The translations under genes were made by a program, and so were the position numbers. From NCBI RefSeq assembly GCF_030272615.1, contig NC_081413.1, positions 159,035,349 to 159,099,348 of the forward strand: DNA of 64,000 bases, in the 5' to 3' direction. This DNA is from Cryptomeria japonica (Eukaryota > Streptophyta > Pinopsida > Cupressales > Cupressaceae). Positions within the stretch are counted from its first letter, which is position 1. Each line of letters begins with the position of its first letter. Positions 1 through 11,129 of this stretch are shown piece by piece. The notes under the pieces are model-generated. The model had not been told where the DNA came from and ran no database searches. It was given only the letters and a program-made list of their open reading frames with translations.

Positions 1-1
1 C

Positions 2-127
2 CATCTAGTTAGCCCCTTACACTCCTCATTCATACGTACAGCCAAAGAGAGATATGCAGGCATGAGTGATGTGGTTGATATGATCATAGAGCATGATCAA
101 ACTATACAGCCTACTCCTGATACACAG
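2..127 (+). other. Possible coding exon fragment, unidentified gene
   Basis: Frame 2 is open from the window edge to 127 and ends at CAG followed by GTATGC, a good plant splice donor. The 42 codons read as a mixed hydrophilic peptide (for example KERYAGMSDVVDMIIEHDQ) rather than low-complexity sequence. A second candidate exon lies at 282-346 (acceptor ACAG, donor GTAGGT) and a third may start after the TTCTAG at 511-516. I do not recognise the protein. It could be the 3' end of a host gene or of a transposase gene truncated by the window. Chance openness is possible at this length. Confidence 0.22.
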
Positions 128-676
128 GTATGCATATGTGCGTTTAAATTTTTAAAAGATGTATATGTTGTAATGTACGATAAATCTATATAAATCATTT
201 AATAAATAATAAAAATTAACTTGTATCATTTAAATTGATCCTAGACTAATTCTAAAATACATGTATACATATGTATAACAGTTAGCTCATGGCACTCCTA
301 GCTTGAGCTCTGAGCATTTGCGTAGGAGAGATTCTTTCGATCCTACGTAGGTTGTTAGTGGATAGGTTAGTTATGGTTTTTTGTATATATGTACATGTAC
401 ATGTGTTACAATTTATATTTAAATTTAAATTTAAAGAGTCAGATTTTATTATATTTAAAAATATGCACATATGCATGTGTGTAGAGATCTATATTTAATA
501 TTTAAATAAATTCTAGTTTTGCGGGGGTCTATTGGACATCCAAACTCTCACCAGGACTCTCCCTCAGATGGTAACTCTGTTCGTGGCCGACATGATGCAT
601 GTTGATTTGCTGGACTTTATAGCTCATTTCTTTATCTTTTTATATATGTACATTTTAGACTTTCATATATCCATGC

Positions 677-870
677 ATGTATGAAGTTTCTAGATTATAA
701 TTTATACAATTTGTGTTTGATCAGATTATGTATTTCATGCATGTATGTTATATTATACTTTATACAGTTTGTGTTCGATCCTAGATTATATATATCATGT
801 GCATGTATGGTTAGATTATACTTTATATGTATAGTTTGTACATTTGATCTTGGATTATATATCACATCAT
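677..870. repeat. Degenerate ~64-bp tandem repeat, 3 copies
   Basis: Units begin near 677, 743 and 805. Each contains an AGATTATA-type start, a TTTATA(C/T)A(G/A)TTTGT core, a GATC box and a CATGCAT-like end. Copies are clearly diverged. Confidence 0.55.
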
Positions 871-1649
871 TTGTACTCAGATTATATGTGAGCATGCACA
901 TGTTAGATTACTTACACACTTTTTTTTTTTTTTTTTTTTGTGGTGTGTGTGTGTGTACAGTTCAAGTGTTTGATCATATTTGCATGTTTGATATATACTT
1001 TAAAAATTTATTTAAGTTAAATGATGTGTTTGATTATATGTAACTTATTAGATCACATGTGTATATGTATGTGCATATTTGATTATTCTTTTAAATTATA
1101 TTATATAAGATCATCTAGATTGAATTGGTGTAAATATTCAATTTAAAAAATGTTTTTCAGAACTCTTAAACTTTCAAATTTATATATATGTGATTGAATT
1201 TGTGTACATGTAGATAGATTAAAAAAAGATTGATATGTTTATTTAAATTTTAAATTTTACTGCATGTAACATGTATATGTAGATATGCATTGAATTTAAA
1301 TGAATTTGTGAACAATATATCCACTCCATTGTGCAAGTCATGAACAATATAAAAATCACACTTGTTCATATCAAATGAACAAACTCAAGTTAATGAACAT
1401 ATTCAATAATTTAAATTCTAGAAGTTTCATCTGGAACAAGTTAAGTAGAAGTGAACAATCTAAAGTATTAAAAATTAAAAATTGATACATGTAGGTTCAA
1501 ACACATGTACTTCTAGGTGTACTAAATAGTTCACACCACATCAAGTGGTTCAAACCTCTCTTCAATTATTACACACATGTCCTAATTTAATATCAAATTT
1601 ACACATACATCCTAATTTAATATGCATTCTTAATTAAATTTACACATGC

Positions 1650-2075
1650 ATTTTTAATTAAATAAATGCATGTCCTAATTTACTTTACATGCATGCTAAA
1701 TTATTTTAACAACTTACAAATTACATATGCATACATGCATTTAGAATTAGATAGACTATACATCCTAATTGTACATGTGACCCCCTTAAGACCTATTCAA
1801 ATTTACATGCATATGTATCCTAATTTAATATCAAATTTCATACAAATGCATTTTTAAAATTAAATGAATACATGTACATCCTAATTTACTTAAAACATAC
1901 ATACATGCTAAAATATTTTAACAACTTACAAATTATGCATGTGCATTCAGAATTAGATATATATACATCCTAATCAAGTGCATACATTGGGCCTTAACAC
2001 ATTTTCAACTCATCCACATGTCCCAATTTACTTTACATATGTGCACATAAGTATTATTTAGCATGTACATTAGTC
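1650..2075. repeat. ~210-bp direct repeat, 2 diverged copies
   Basis: A block containing ATTTTAACAACTTACAAATTA, a CATTTAGAATTAGATA-like segment and CATCCTAAT appears near 1709 and again near 1919, an offset of about 210 bp. It looks like an old tandem duplication of intergenic DNA. Confidence 0.5.
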
Positions 2076-2200
2076 ATACATCGTAATTTAATATAATTGA
2101 AGATTTCATATTTAACTAAACAATATATGGTCCACACAAGCTATATATATATATATTCAAAAAATTTAATGTATTTAATAATTTATCCAAGTTTTTCCAA

Positions 2201-2458
2201 GGGGTTGAGCTTAACTGGTTAAAACACTGGGTTCTCATTGTGGAGACCCAAGTTCAATTCCCAATAGGGACATCTAAAGTGGAATTCTAAGTTGTGACTC
2301 TTGGCCTTCCATAGGATGGGGAAGGTCTTGGGGTCAATCTAATAAAATATAATAATAATTCAAAGATATGTAATGGGGATGGGGGCCCCTACTGTGGCCC
2401 CACTAGTTCATAGCTCCAATCAAAAGCTATTCAGGCTTCGGCCAATTACCTATCAAAA
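2201..2458 (+). mobile_element. tRNA-derived SINE
   Basis: The 5' end resembles a tRNA: an A-box-like TGAGCTTAACTGG at 2206-2218 and a B-box-like AGTTCAATTCC at 2251-2261, about 34 bp apart as in pol III internal promoters. The tRNA-like head is followed by about 190 bp of unrelated body and an A-rich tail (TCAAAAAAAT) just before element 1. Box positions with no acceptor-stem pairing indicate a SINE rather than a functional tRNA gene. The family was not identified. Confidence 0.7.
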
Positions 2459-2471
2459 AAATATATATATC

Positions 2472-3832
2472 TGTAGACACCTAAAAATGGTCAACGCTTG
2501 CGAGGTCATACTTCAACATTTGCGCATTGCCTCATTTTAGGTTTTTGCGTTGCATTAACATTTCTCCTATGATTCGCACTTGATCTTTATCATTTGCGAG
2601 CATCGAGTCATTCTTCTACATTCTTCATTCATCTCGTTCTTGAATTTGGTCTTGTCGACAACATTATCCAATCATGATTTTGATCGAACTTATCTTGTCG
2701 CAACAATATGCGTGCTGATTTGTCATCATTTTGGACATCGTCAATCCTAATTAGGGTTTTGTCCTTCTGTCAATCTTGCGATCAATTTTTCATCAATCGT
2801 TGCTCTCTTATCAATCTTATCATCAATCTTATCATTTTGGACATCGTCAATCCTAATTAGGGTTTTGTCCTCTTTTCAATCTTATCATCTGGCGATCGGT
2901 TTATCAATCTTGTCTTTTACGATCGATTTATCATCGATCGTTGTCATGTTTGATTTTGTCATTTTGCGATTGATTTGTCATCGATCGTGGTCATTTTCAA
3001 TCTTGTCGTTTTGCAATCTATTTGTCATCGATTCTTGTCCTTTTGTCAATCTTGTCATTTTGTGACCAATTTGTCATCGATCGTTGTCTGTCTCAATTAT
3101 GTCAATTTGGATCAATTTGTCATTGTTCCTCATCAATTGGCGCATTTTCTCAATCAAATCATTTATCACATTGGTCATTTATCAATCTAAAATCAAATCA
3201 AATCGAGTCAATTATCTTTCAAGACCTAATTCGCCTTCTAGGGTTTCATGATTTAGTCATTTAACCTTGCTTATCATTTTCTTCCTTTAGGATTAATAAA
3301 TTAATTATTTATCCTAAGTCTTCTCATTACAATTAAATATTCATTTAATTGGCTAATTATTCTTCCTCTTGTAAATTAATTAATAAATGACAAATTATTA
3401 ATTAATTTACCTAATTTCTTCTAGTTCCTAATTTCCTATTTTTCCATCAATTTCTAATTCCTAATTTTCATAAATTGGATGATCTTCATCAATCAAGGCT
3501 AATTGGTAATTGGTAATCAGGCTATTGAATCTATGCTTCTAGTACTCTTGATCAACAATCAATATCCATCTTGCTTTCAATTGTGTGTGTGCACTTGTAG
3601 GTGAGATCCACAATCCAACCATTTGAAGAGGAAAGAAGAACAATGGAGCCGCATGAAGGAGGGTTCAATTCATGTCTATGGTTTGCATAATCTTTCATTT
3701 TTGAATGCTTTTATCTCATGTCTCTATTGAGTGTTGTTTAGGATTTGATCATTGCAATGAATGCATTTGTGATTGAGCTAATAATGACTAATATTGATAT
3801 GCTTGTGATGATTTCCTATTTCCTAACCCACA
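2472..3832 (+). repeat. 5' LTR of element 1 (1361 bp, internally deleted)
   Basis: It aligns along its whole length with 18672-20306 but lacks a 274-bp segment corresponding to 19673-19946. The deletion point near 3471 is bounded by AT microhomology. The missing part includes the only good TATA-like box seen in the 3' copy (CTATAAA near 19942). A 47-49-bp tandem repeat with four CATCGAT boxes occupies 2900-3110. Confidence 0.93.
2900..3110. repeat. 47-bp minisatellite within the 5' LTR
   Basis: CATCGAT boxes recur at 2932, 2979, 3026 and 3075 (spacings 47, 47, 49), each within TTTGTCATCGAT(C)GT. The same spacing is kept in the 3' LTR at 19133, 19180, 19227 and 19276, so the array was present at insertion. 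It lies in the putative U3. Confidence 0.8.
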
Positions 3833-3837
3833 TTAAT

Positions 3838-3853
3838 TGGTGAACCCGACATG
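3838..3853 (+). other. Primer binding site, element 1
   Basis: TGGTGAACCCGACATG starts 5 bp after the LTR end, beginning with TGG as the complement of a tRNA CCA end. The priming tRNA was not assigned. Confidence 0.7.
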
Positions 3854-3957
3854 AAAACTAACCTTCTAATCCCTTTACTGTGTTTTTGAGTGCTTTGAAG
3901 TTGATTTGCAGGTCAAAAACCCAAAAACAGGGCCGTGCAGGGTATTCTAGAGACTTT

Positions 3958-4150
3958 TGCGCCTGTGTGAGACAACTTGCGCCTGTGTCAAGCAACCTGC
4001 GCCTATGTCAAGCAACTTGCGCCTGTGTACTCTTGCGCCTGTGTGAGTACTCTTGCGCCTATGTCATGACTTATGTGCTTGTGTAAGAAAGACATTCTGC
4101 GCTTGTGTCATGACTTCTGCGCTTGTGTCATGACTTCTACGCCTGTGTAA
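3958..4150 (+). repeat. Phased motif array in element 1 leader (TGCGCYTGTGT x10)
   Basis: Ten copies of TGCGC(C/T)TGTGT or one-base variants start at 3958, 3978, 3998, 4018, 4034, 4054, 4074, 4098, 4118 and 4138. Spacings are 20,20,20,16,20,20,24,20,20. The DNA between copies is less conserved, so this is a phased site array rather than a simple tandem duplication. All copies read toward gag, and nearly all contain CpG. The short ORF over this stretch is a by-product of the repetition. Confidence 0.85.
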
Positions 4151-4635
4151 AGTCTAGAACATAGGTAAAAATGTAGTGTTTTGCTTAAAATTTGTTTGGT
4201 TTTTGCATTCTATTTTCTATTTCTTGGCTTTTGGTACTAATCATTTGTGCAAAATCTTGTCATACGCATGGCAAAGACAATAAATCGAACTACTAACATG
4301 TGTTATGCAGAATCGATAGTCAAAGACAACAAATCAAACTTCTAACTTGGGTTTTTTGCAGGTTGCCTTGGAGAAACAATCAAACTTTGAGTTGTATTTA
4401 ATTTTTAGGCATCTAGTAATTTCTAAATAGGGTGGAATGAACATTTGTTTGCTTTGATTGTTGAGTATGACATTGGAGTAGGAGAGTATGCTCTCATCCT
4501 TCTTAGGGTGATCAGAAATCCAGATCTTCGATACCATGCTCATGTCTTTGATTGAGTGTCTCCTTTAGAGGGCCTGCCTTCCCGACCACTTTGCTTTTGC
4601 AAGCAAGTGATAATCGTGAGAAGGGAACGACCCAA

Positions 4636-4674
4636 AGTGAGTACGGCTAGAATACCTTGGCATTCTAACTCACT
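4636..4674 (+). promoter_or_regulatory. Conserved leader hairpin A, element 1
   Basis: AGTGAGT (4636-4642) pairs with ACTCACT (4668-4674). Inside it TAGAAT (4648-4653) pairs with ATTCTA (4662-4667) around an 8-nt loop. The flanks GAACGACCCAA and CACTATAA are conserved in element 2 and in the fragment at 41801-41838, where the outer stem is kept with different bases. Confidence 0.65.
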
Positions 4675-4984
4675 ATAAAAAAATACCTGATGGGCGAAAG
4701 CTTTGAAGGAAGTGTTACATGGGAATTGCAATTACTTGGGAAGTGATGACCCTTGAAACTCTTTCTCATATCAACATCTAAGTAGGGCCTCTTGGTCTAA
4801 ATCATGCTTGCGCGACTACATTTGTTTGGTATCTTGATGGGCTTAATGTCTCAATCACGCGTGCGTGACATCAAGGAGTAATGCTTAACAGAAATCCTTA
4901 CTAAACACCTTGTTTTTAGAGGCCAAAAACCCTTCTAGTTGCTTGAGAAGGACAAGTTCAGATACTTGGAAGAGATACTAAGTT

Positions 4985-5080
4985 CGCCATGGGGAGATTT
5001 CCATGGGGACTGATGCTTGGCTGCCCTGAGAAGTGAGTGCCGTGGAGGGGAGCCCGTGGGGTCAAGCATCTATGTATTCT
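4985..5080 (+). promoter_or_regulatory. Conserved leader block B with 8-bp stem, element 1
   Basis: About 95 bp of noncoding leader is roughly 80% identical to element 2 (35130-35230 and 38095-38195) and to the fragment at 41430-41520. GATGCTTG (5012-5019) pairs with CAAGCATC (5063-5070). The block lies about 900 bp before gag. A packaging, dimerisation or translation element is possible; nothing in the sequence decides between them. Confidence 0.6.
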
Positions 5081-7689
5081 CCTTGAATCTCATAATGAGT
5101 CTACCTCTCATGTACCTAATGTCTTTGCCTACCATAAGAAATGTGGAAATGAGCATGATTGTCTTGAGTCTAAGTTGTAATATCTTGTATTCTTTGCTTG
5201 TCAAAAGTTGAATTTTATCCAAACAAATTGATCTAACATAAGATTTAAACACAAGAGACATCCAACAAAAATTCAACAAGATTCAAAGATCATCTTCCTT
5301 CAAGCATGGTTATCCAACATTGTTCAAAAACTTGACTCAACATTTATGTCACTTACATTTAGGTTCATCCTAGGTTGCATTTTGCAAAAGTCATTGTCAA
5401 GTACCAAGGTTAGATTTCACCTAAGTCATACTTCTTAGCATATCAATAGGGGTCATCCATTTTGCATGTGTCCTCTTGCATTAAAGTCATACCATTGTCA
5501 TACATTCATATTTGCATACCCTAAGTCTCTTCATTAAGCTTGAGTCATTATCATATCATATTAAGGTCATTTGCATAGTAATTGTCCCTTTGCATATAGT
5601 GTCAAAACTAGGTTTTGTCATACTTGAGTAATCCAAATCTTTGATAAACCCTAAGTCATTGTTAGGAGGTCTAGGCCTTATCAAACCCTTTTGTCTTTTG
5701 TCATTATTGTCATTTGGTCAAACCTAGCTTAGTATCCAAGCATATAGGGGAGACATTGTCATCTTGTCCTTTGTCAATTAAGTCCTTTTGTCCTTTGAGG
5801 TCTAGACATCATTTCAATTTCCTAAAGGTCTCTTTTAGATTTGCATTCATAAGTTTGTCAAAATCTTCAAAAACAACCAAAAACATAGATTGCATTTTCA
5901 TCTATTTAGTTTGCATTTAGTTGCATATCATATATTATCCTTGAAAAATTCCAAAAAAAAAAGATTGCATAAGTGACATGCCTGTTGAGACAAGATCAAG
6001 ATCTAAGAAGATGAGTGAACCAATGTATCAACTAATGGACAACATAGCAAATTTGCAGTTTCAAACTAGTCAAACAATGCAAGTTGAAGATTCATCAAAC
6101 ACATCTCTACCACCATATGGAAAGGTTCAACTTGGACCACCACCATTATATGAACCAGTGTTTGTACCTATGAAACCAGGACAAGGGAGTGTCCCACCAA
6201 CTCCAAGAGGAAATGCACCTTTCAATTGGAATCAGCCCAGCTTGCAATAGGAAATACAAACATTGTATGAAGAACCAACTCTCTCGCAAGGATTTGGTTT
6301 GGGTCAAGGCATTCACCAAGAAACAAATTCAAATATCCAACCAGACTCTTCATCCAATTCCGATGATTCGGATGATATTGACATGTTCCTTTAGAATCCA
6401 AAGATAACAAAAAAGATGGATAAGTTCTTGAGTAAAGTCTTTAAGATGTTTCCACAAAAATATCTTAACATGATGAGTAATGTGACCTCTTCAAACGAAC
6501 AAGTCAATTTGCAAAAACAACAAAGTGGTGAGTTGTTAAGTTTCTCTCCGCATCCAACTGAAGAAAATGTGCAATCTGAAACTCAGCCTACCTTAATGAG
6601 TAAACGTGCTTCAAAGGCATTGACAGTGACTATTCCTCAAAAGTCACCATTTGAGACAATAAATAATCCACTATTTAATGTAACACCTGCAACACAAGAT
6701 CAAACAAGGACCACGCAAATATTGACAAATGTCCCTCAATAAGAAGTGGTTCCTTACATGCATAAAGTTGGATCAACATCTAAGATGCAGGAAAGCTTCA
6801 CAACTGGAATGCCTAATGTCACTAATGTCCAAGGTAATTCCATGATGCAACAAAGTTCTTATGTCCCGTTGAGTTCAATATCTATGCCAAACACTATTGC
6901 GATAGATCCTTCGATAATGGCGACACAAAGAGCTACGGATAGTGCTTTGTACCAACAACAATTGTTGCAACGATTGAATAATATACAAAAGGTGCAATCG
7001 AATGTACAAACAAGCAATGTACAACAACAACAAGTTCGCATACGACAACAAATTGCAGCGCCTTCGGCACCATTACAAGTTAACGCAAACTTGCAACCAT
7101 CACAATGGATTGGACAAGCAACACAGCAAGTTAATGCAAGTGCCATACCCCATCCTAAGGAGAAGCAACGAAAACCATCTAAACAAAGTTTTTTACAATT
7201 GATGGGATATACACCACGACAACAATTGGCACAAAGTCAACAAATTCCTATTTGTCAGCCTCAACACCAACATGTGCCTCAATATGTGCCAAGGCAAGCA
7301 AGCTATCCTACTTCACAACCGCAATTGGTACCTATGCAATATCAACAACCTACTCAATTGCAATATCAACCTAGGCTCCAAGAAGCACAACAACAAGGTC
7401 AATATCAAGGCATAGCACAACTGCAACAACAAGAGATGTACCAAGAACTTTATATGCTGGAAACGCCAAAAATGACCATTGCAGAGTATCAACAACCAAT
7501 CAGAAATGCAATATATCAACAAAGAATACCAACTGGGATTAATGATGGACCTCTAAAATCTGATACAATTGCACAACAACTTGAGAAGTTGCAACGAAAA
7601 GTTGATGCATTAGAAAATAAAGGAACAAAGACGTTGTATACAGATCAAGATTTATGTCCTAATCCATTTGACAAGAGTGTATACATGCC

Positions 7690-8745
7690 TCCATTCCCTA
7701 AGCATTTTGAGGCACCTAACTTTGAGAAATATAAAGGGAATGGCAATCCAAAAGATCACATTCGAGCATTTTTTGCGGCATGTACGGAAGTGAGCTATGA
7801 GGAGACATATTTAATGCGATTATTTGCAAGAAGTCTCACGGGACAAGCCATGGATTGGTATTCACATCTGCCAGGAAATATAAAGACTTGGTCAAAATTG
7901 GCTCAAAAGTTTTTATCTCATTTCGCGTTTAATATCGACAGTGACGTGACTATGTCAGATTTATGCAATACCAAGCAAAAGCAAGGTGAACCATTAGTGA
8001 CTTTCTTGCAACGCTGGCGAAGCTTGTATAGTCGTTCTTCTCTCGATATACCTGAAGAATAGCAAGTGAATCTGTTTATCCAGAATTTGGTCCTAGAAAT
8101 GATGTATGAGTTAAAATTGAAAAGTCCTAGTACTATAGAGAAACTCATTAAGAAAGGAATGAGCATTGAAACGGCTCTTGTAGCTAAAGGAATTATCAAG
8201 CTCAATAAAAATAATGACAACACAAATTATTCAGGGGACAGAAATAGATTTTGGTATAAGAACAAGAATGTCACTAATGATGGTGTTGTTGATGCGAGAG
8301 CGGTGAATACAAATCAACCCCCATTCACAATCAAGAAATTGAGTGTTCCTAACATGTCAACTATGAAACAAAATCAAGCACCAAGGAGCAATGTTACTCA
8401 ACAGCCGCAATATCAACAGCATGCTCAACAGTCGCAATATCAACAGCATGCTCAACAGCCGCAATATCAATAACATGCTCAACAACAGCATGCTCAACAA
8501 TATAATCAACAACAAGGCCAACAACAAAATCAACAATGCAAACCCTTCCGATCATGGGATGGGCCCCCTCGACAGTTTACGCCATTGGGAGAGCCTATCG
8601 AATCAGTAATGAAGCAATTAATACAAGCGAAATTTATCAAGCTACCAGATATTAAGGCAGAACCAGCGGTAAAGCCGCATTGGTGGAATGATAATGCATA
8701 CTGTGAGTATCATCGGTCCAAAGGACATAAAACTGCTTCATGTTT
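7690..8745 (+). other. Gag domain and CHHC nucleic-acid-binding knuckle, element 1
   Basis: Residues such as FEKYKGNGNPKDHIRAFF, AMDWYSHLP and FLQRWRSLYSR match the retrotransposon gag core (Pfam Retrotrans_gag type). It is followed by a Gln-rich repeat (QYQQHAQQ units near 8400-8520) and then YCEYHRSKGHKTASC at 8699-8743. This knuckle is C-x2-H-x4-H-x4-C, the variant common in Tat/Athila elements, rather than classic CCHC. Upstream, 6900-7500 encodes a long Gln-rich region. Gag would form the virus-like particle and bind element RNA. Confidence 0.85.
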
Positions 8746-9352
8746 TCAATTAAAACACATGATTCAAGATTTATTAGAGCAAGGAGTAATTGAGGTAGAT
8801 CCACCCCATCCGACCTCCAACACTGATCATACCATTTTCAAAACTCCTTTGCTGGATCATGACAAGGGTAAAGCGTCTTCTTCCAACTCAGCTCAAACGG
8901 CCCATTATGCAAATATCGGTTATCACAATGTTATTAATTGTTTTCATGCATCAAATGAGTATGTTTCCACCTTGAGAATAAAAGGACAAGATCCTTCTTG
9001 CGCAGTCACCACTTGTCGATCCAAAATAATCTTGAAAGGAGCTCCTGCGGATCCTCCCAAACCAACTCCTGCAAGTCAGTATAATCTTTTGGATCATCTA
9101 GGAAAAACACCTGCACAAATATCCATTCTAGAGTTGTTGAAAATGTCTCCCATGCATCGTCCAGTCTTAGATAAAGCTTTGATTGAGTCCACTGTCCCAA
9201 TAGATATTGATGTTGACCAATTTCAAGTGCGGATTGGACATTTAGCTATTTCCCAAAGTGTCGCATTTTCTGATAGTGATATCTCACCTGATAAGCTTCC
9301 CCATAATGACCCTTTGCACCTAGAAGTCTTTGTCCATAATTGCAAAATCCGG

Positions 9353-9733
9353 TGAGTCTTGATAGATGGCGGGGCGGGTCTTAATATCTGCACCCTGAGA
9401 GTGGTCATTGGCCTCGGATATACAGAAAATGACATTGATGCTTCCAAAAGGATAACAATTAAAGCATATGATGATGCTAAACGCCCATCCAAAGGGATAA
9501 TTACATTGCCTATCAGAGTTGGTCCAGTGATGGAAAATACTTTCCTACAAGTCCTAGACCTTGATCTCCCTTATAATATGATTCTTGGTCATCCATGGAT
9601 CCATGCAATGAAGGCAATTCCATCCACCTATCATCAATGTCTAAAATATCCTTACAATGGGACTGAGATAACAATTCCAGGAGATCCTAATCCATTTCAG
9701 TTCTGTGCTACCTTAAAGGATACTCCTCAGTAG
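9353..9733 (+). other. Aspartic protease domain, element 1
   Basis: VLIDGGAGLNIC (catalytic Asp codon 9365-9367) and downstream NMILGHPWIHAM (from about 9585) are the two hallmark segments of a plant gypsy protease, with DGG in place of the retroviral D-T/S-G. The codon two before VLID is a stop in this copy (9353); element 2 has Arg there. The domain would cleave the polyprotein. Confidence 0.85.
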
Positions 9734-10069
9734 CAAGTCCCAGTCAATAGAGAAGCCAAATCAGATGGTTATGTGGATCCCAATGCATTGTTAGATGCTG
9801 TCAAAGGAAAACTGAAGATACAGGACCAAGGGTGTCGAGAATATTCAATGGACCAAACATTCCTTATTGGGAATTTGCCGATGTCTCCAAAATCATATGG
9901 AAAACTGCATTTATTGCAAAAGGAACCCAAGGTCATTATTCAATATCAGCCTCCCACTACATTTGCAAGATGGGGAGAACTTGACAAAGAAACTGTAGAT
10001 GATGATGTCATAGATTGGCTCTATAAAGATCCAACTGAAACCCCACCTATCAAGTTGCTAGTGGAATTG

Positions 10070-10205
10070 TATGGCAAAGGATTTACTATGCTGCAAAAGA
10101 AAGGATATGATGGCTGTAGTGGCTTAGGCCTGAACAACAATGGAAGGCTAGAACCTGTCATACCCACGAGGCAACCCCCAACTTTAGGGTTAGGTTTTGT
10201 ACCAT
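10070..10205 (+). other. G-patch-like segment between protease and RT, element 1
   Basis: The segment reads GKGFTMLQKKGYDGCSGLGL followed by NNNGRLEPV. Glycine spacing and the aromatic residue fit the G-patch pattern (G-x2-hydrophobic ... G-aromatic-x-G-x-GLG). The equivalent in element 2 is GYDGKSPLGLRKEG near 30785-30850. G-patch motifs follow the protease in some retroviruses, where they bind RNA; the role here is inference. Confidence 0.6.
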
Positions 10206-11129
10206 TACGAATTGGATCTACATCTACCAAAATGTCCACGTGTCAAAAAGGGTGTGATTCTGATGATGAAATAACACCTGAGGATACCCAACCTAAGACT
10301 GATTCTAATGAATGGGAGTGGAGTTCCTTTTCTTCTAGCTCCTATGCCCTTGATAATATCTTCATTGAACCTGATAATTTGCCCATGGAAGACAAACATG
10401 AAATAACTCCTCTTCCTAAAACATGTCCTCATGCTTGGATAGAGTCATTTTGGGATCCAAGCTCCGAATCCGATACAAGTAGTTCAAATAGTGACACCAC
10501 AGATGTTCACATTTTTACCATATTAGCCCTCTCTATCCTTACAACTGATGATGACATGCCCCTCATATATCCTCAACTTATCCAATATGACCAACAAGAA
10601 CCGCTCACATTGGACTGTTTTCAAAATGACGAAGCAATTGCAGAATTCCTGGGACTACGGGAAGGCATACCACAGGGCGATCATAAGGCAGGATTTGCTA
10701 TTGACCTGGATTCAATAGCATATTTTGGGGAGTCAACTCCCTCTTCCAGTCATGAAAAAGAAAAAGAAAAAGAAAAAAATCAAAAGAATAGATCTTTGAG
10801 TGAAAACCATAAGGTACTCTCTGATCATACAAAAGTAAAAAATAAAGACGTACCTGTGAGTGAAAACCTTTCTGAGGCGCCCAAAGGTGGAAGAGTGGAT
10901 GTACCCTTATCAATTCAGGACAAATCAACATTGCTTGTGGAGATGACCGAGGAAATCAATTTGGTTACACCTGACAACCCTAAGGTCATTCATTTTGCTG
11001 CTTCTCTATCACAACAAGAAAAGATGGATTTTGTCAATTTCTTTCTAGAGAAGAAGATCAGCTTTGCATGGTCCTATGCAGATATGCCTGGCCTCGATCC
11101 AAAGTTAGTCCTTCATCATTTGCCATTGA

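Larger units (their letters stand above)
128..2200. other. AT-rich intergenic DNA, no supported gene
   Basis: Apart from the candidate exons noted at 282-346 and near 517, this stretch is AT-rich and full of short CATGCATG and TGTATATG runs. It holds two local repeat structures, listed separately, and a diverged block (1430-1570) that recurs beyond element 1 at 20325-20450. Short ORFs here have no protein-like composition. Confidence 0.6.

Noticed and set aside
2201-2270. Functional tRNA gene
   Set aside because: A and B boxes are present but acceptor and anticodon stems do not pair, and a SINE body and A-rich tail follow.
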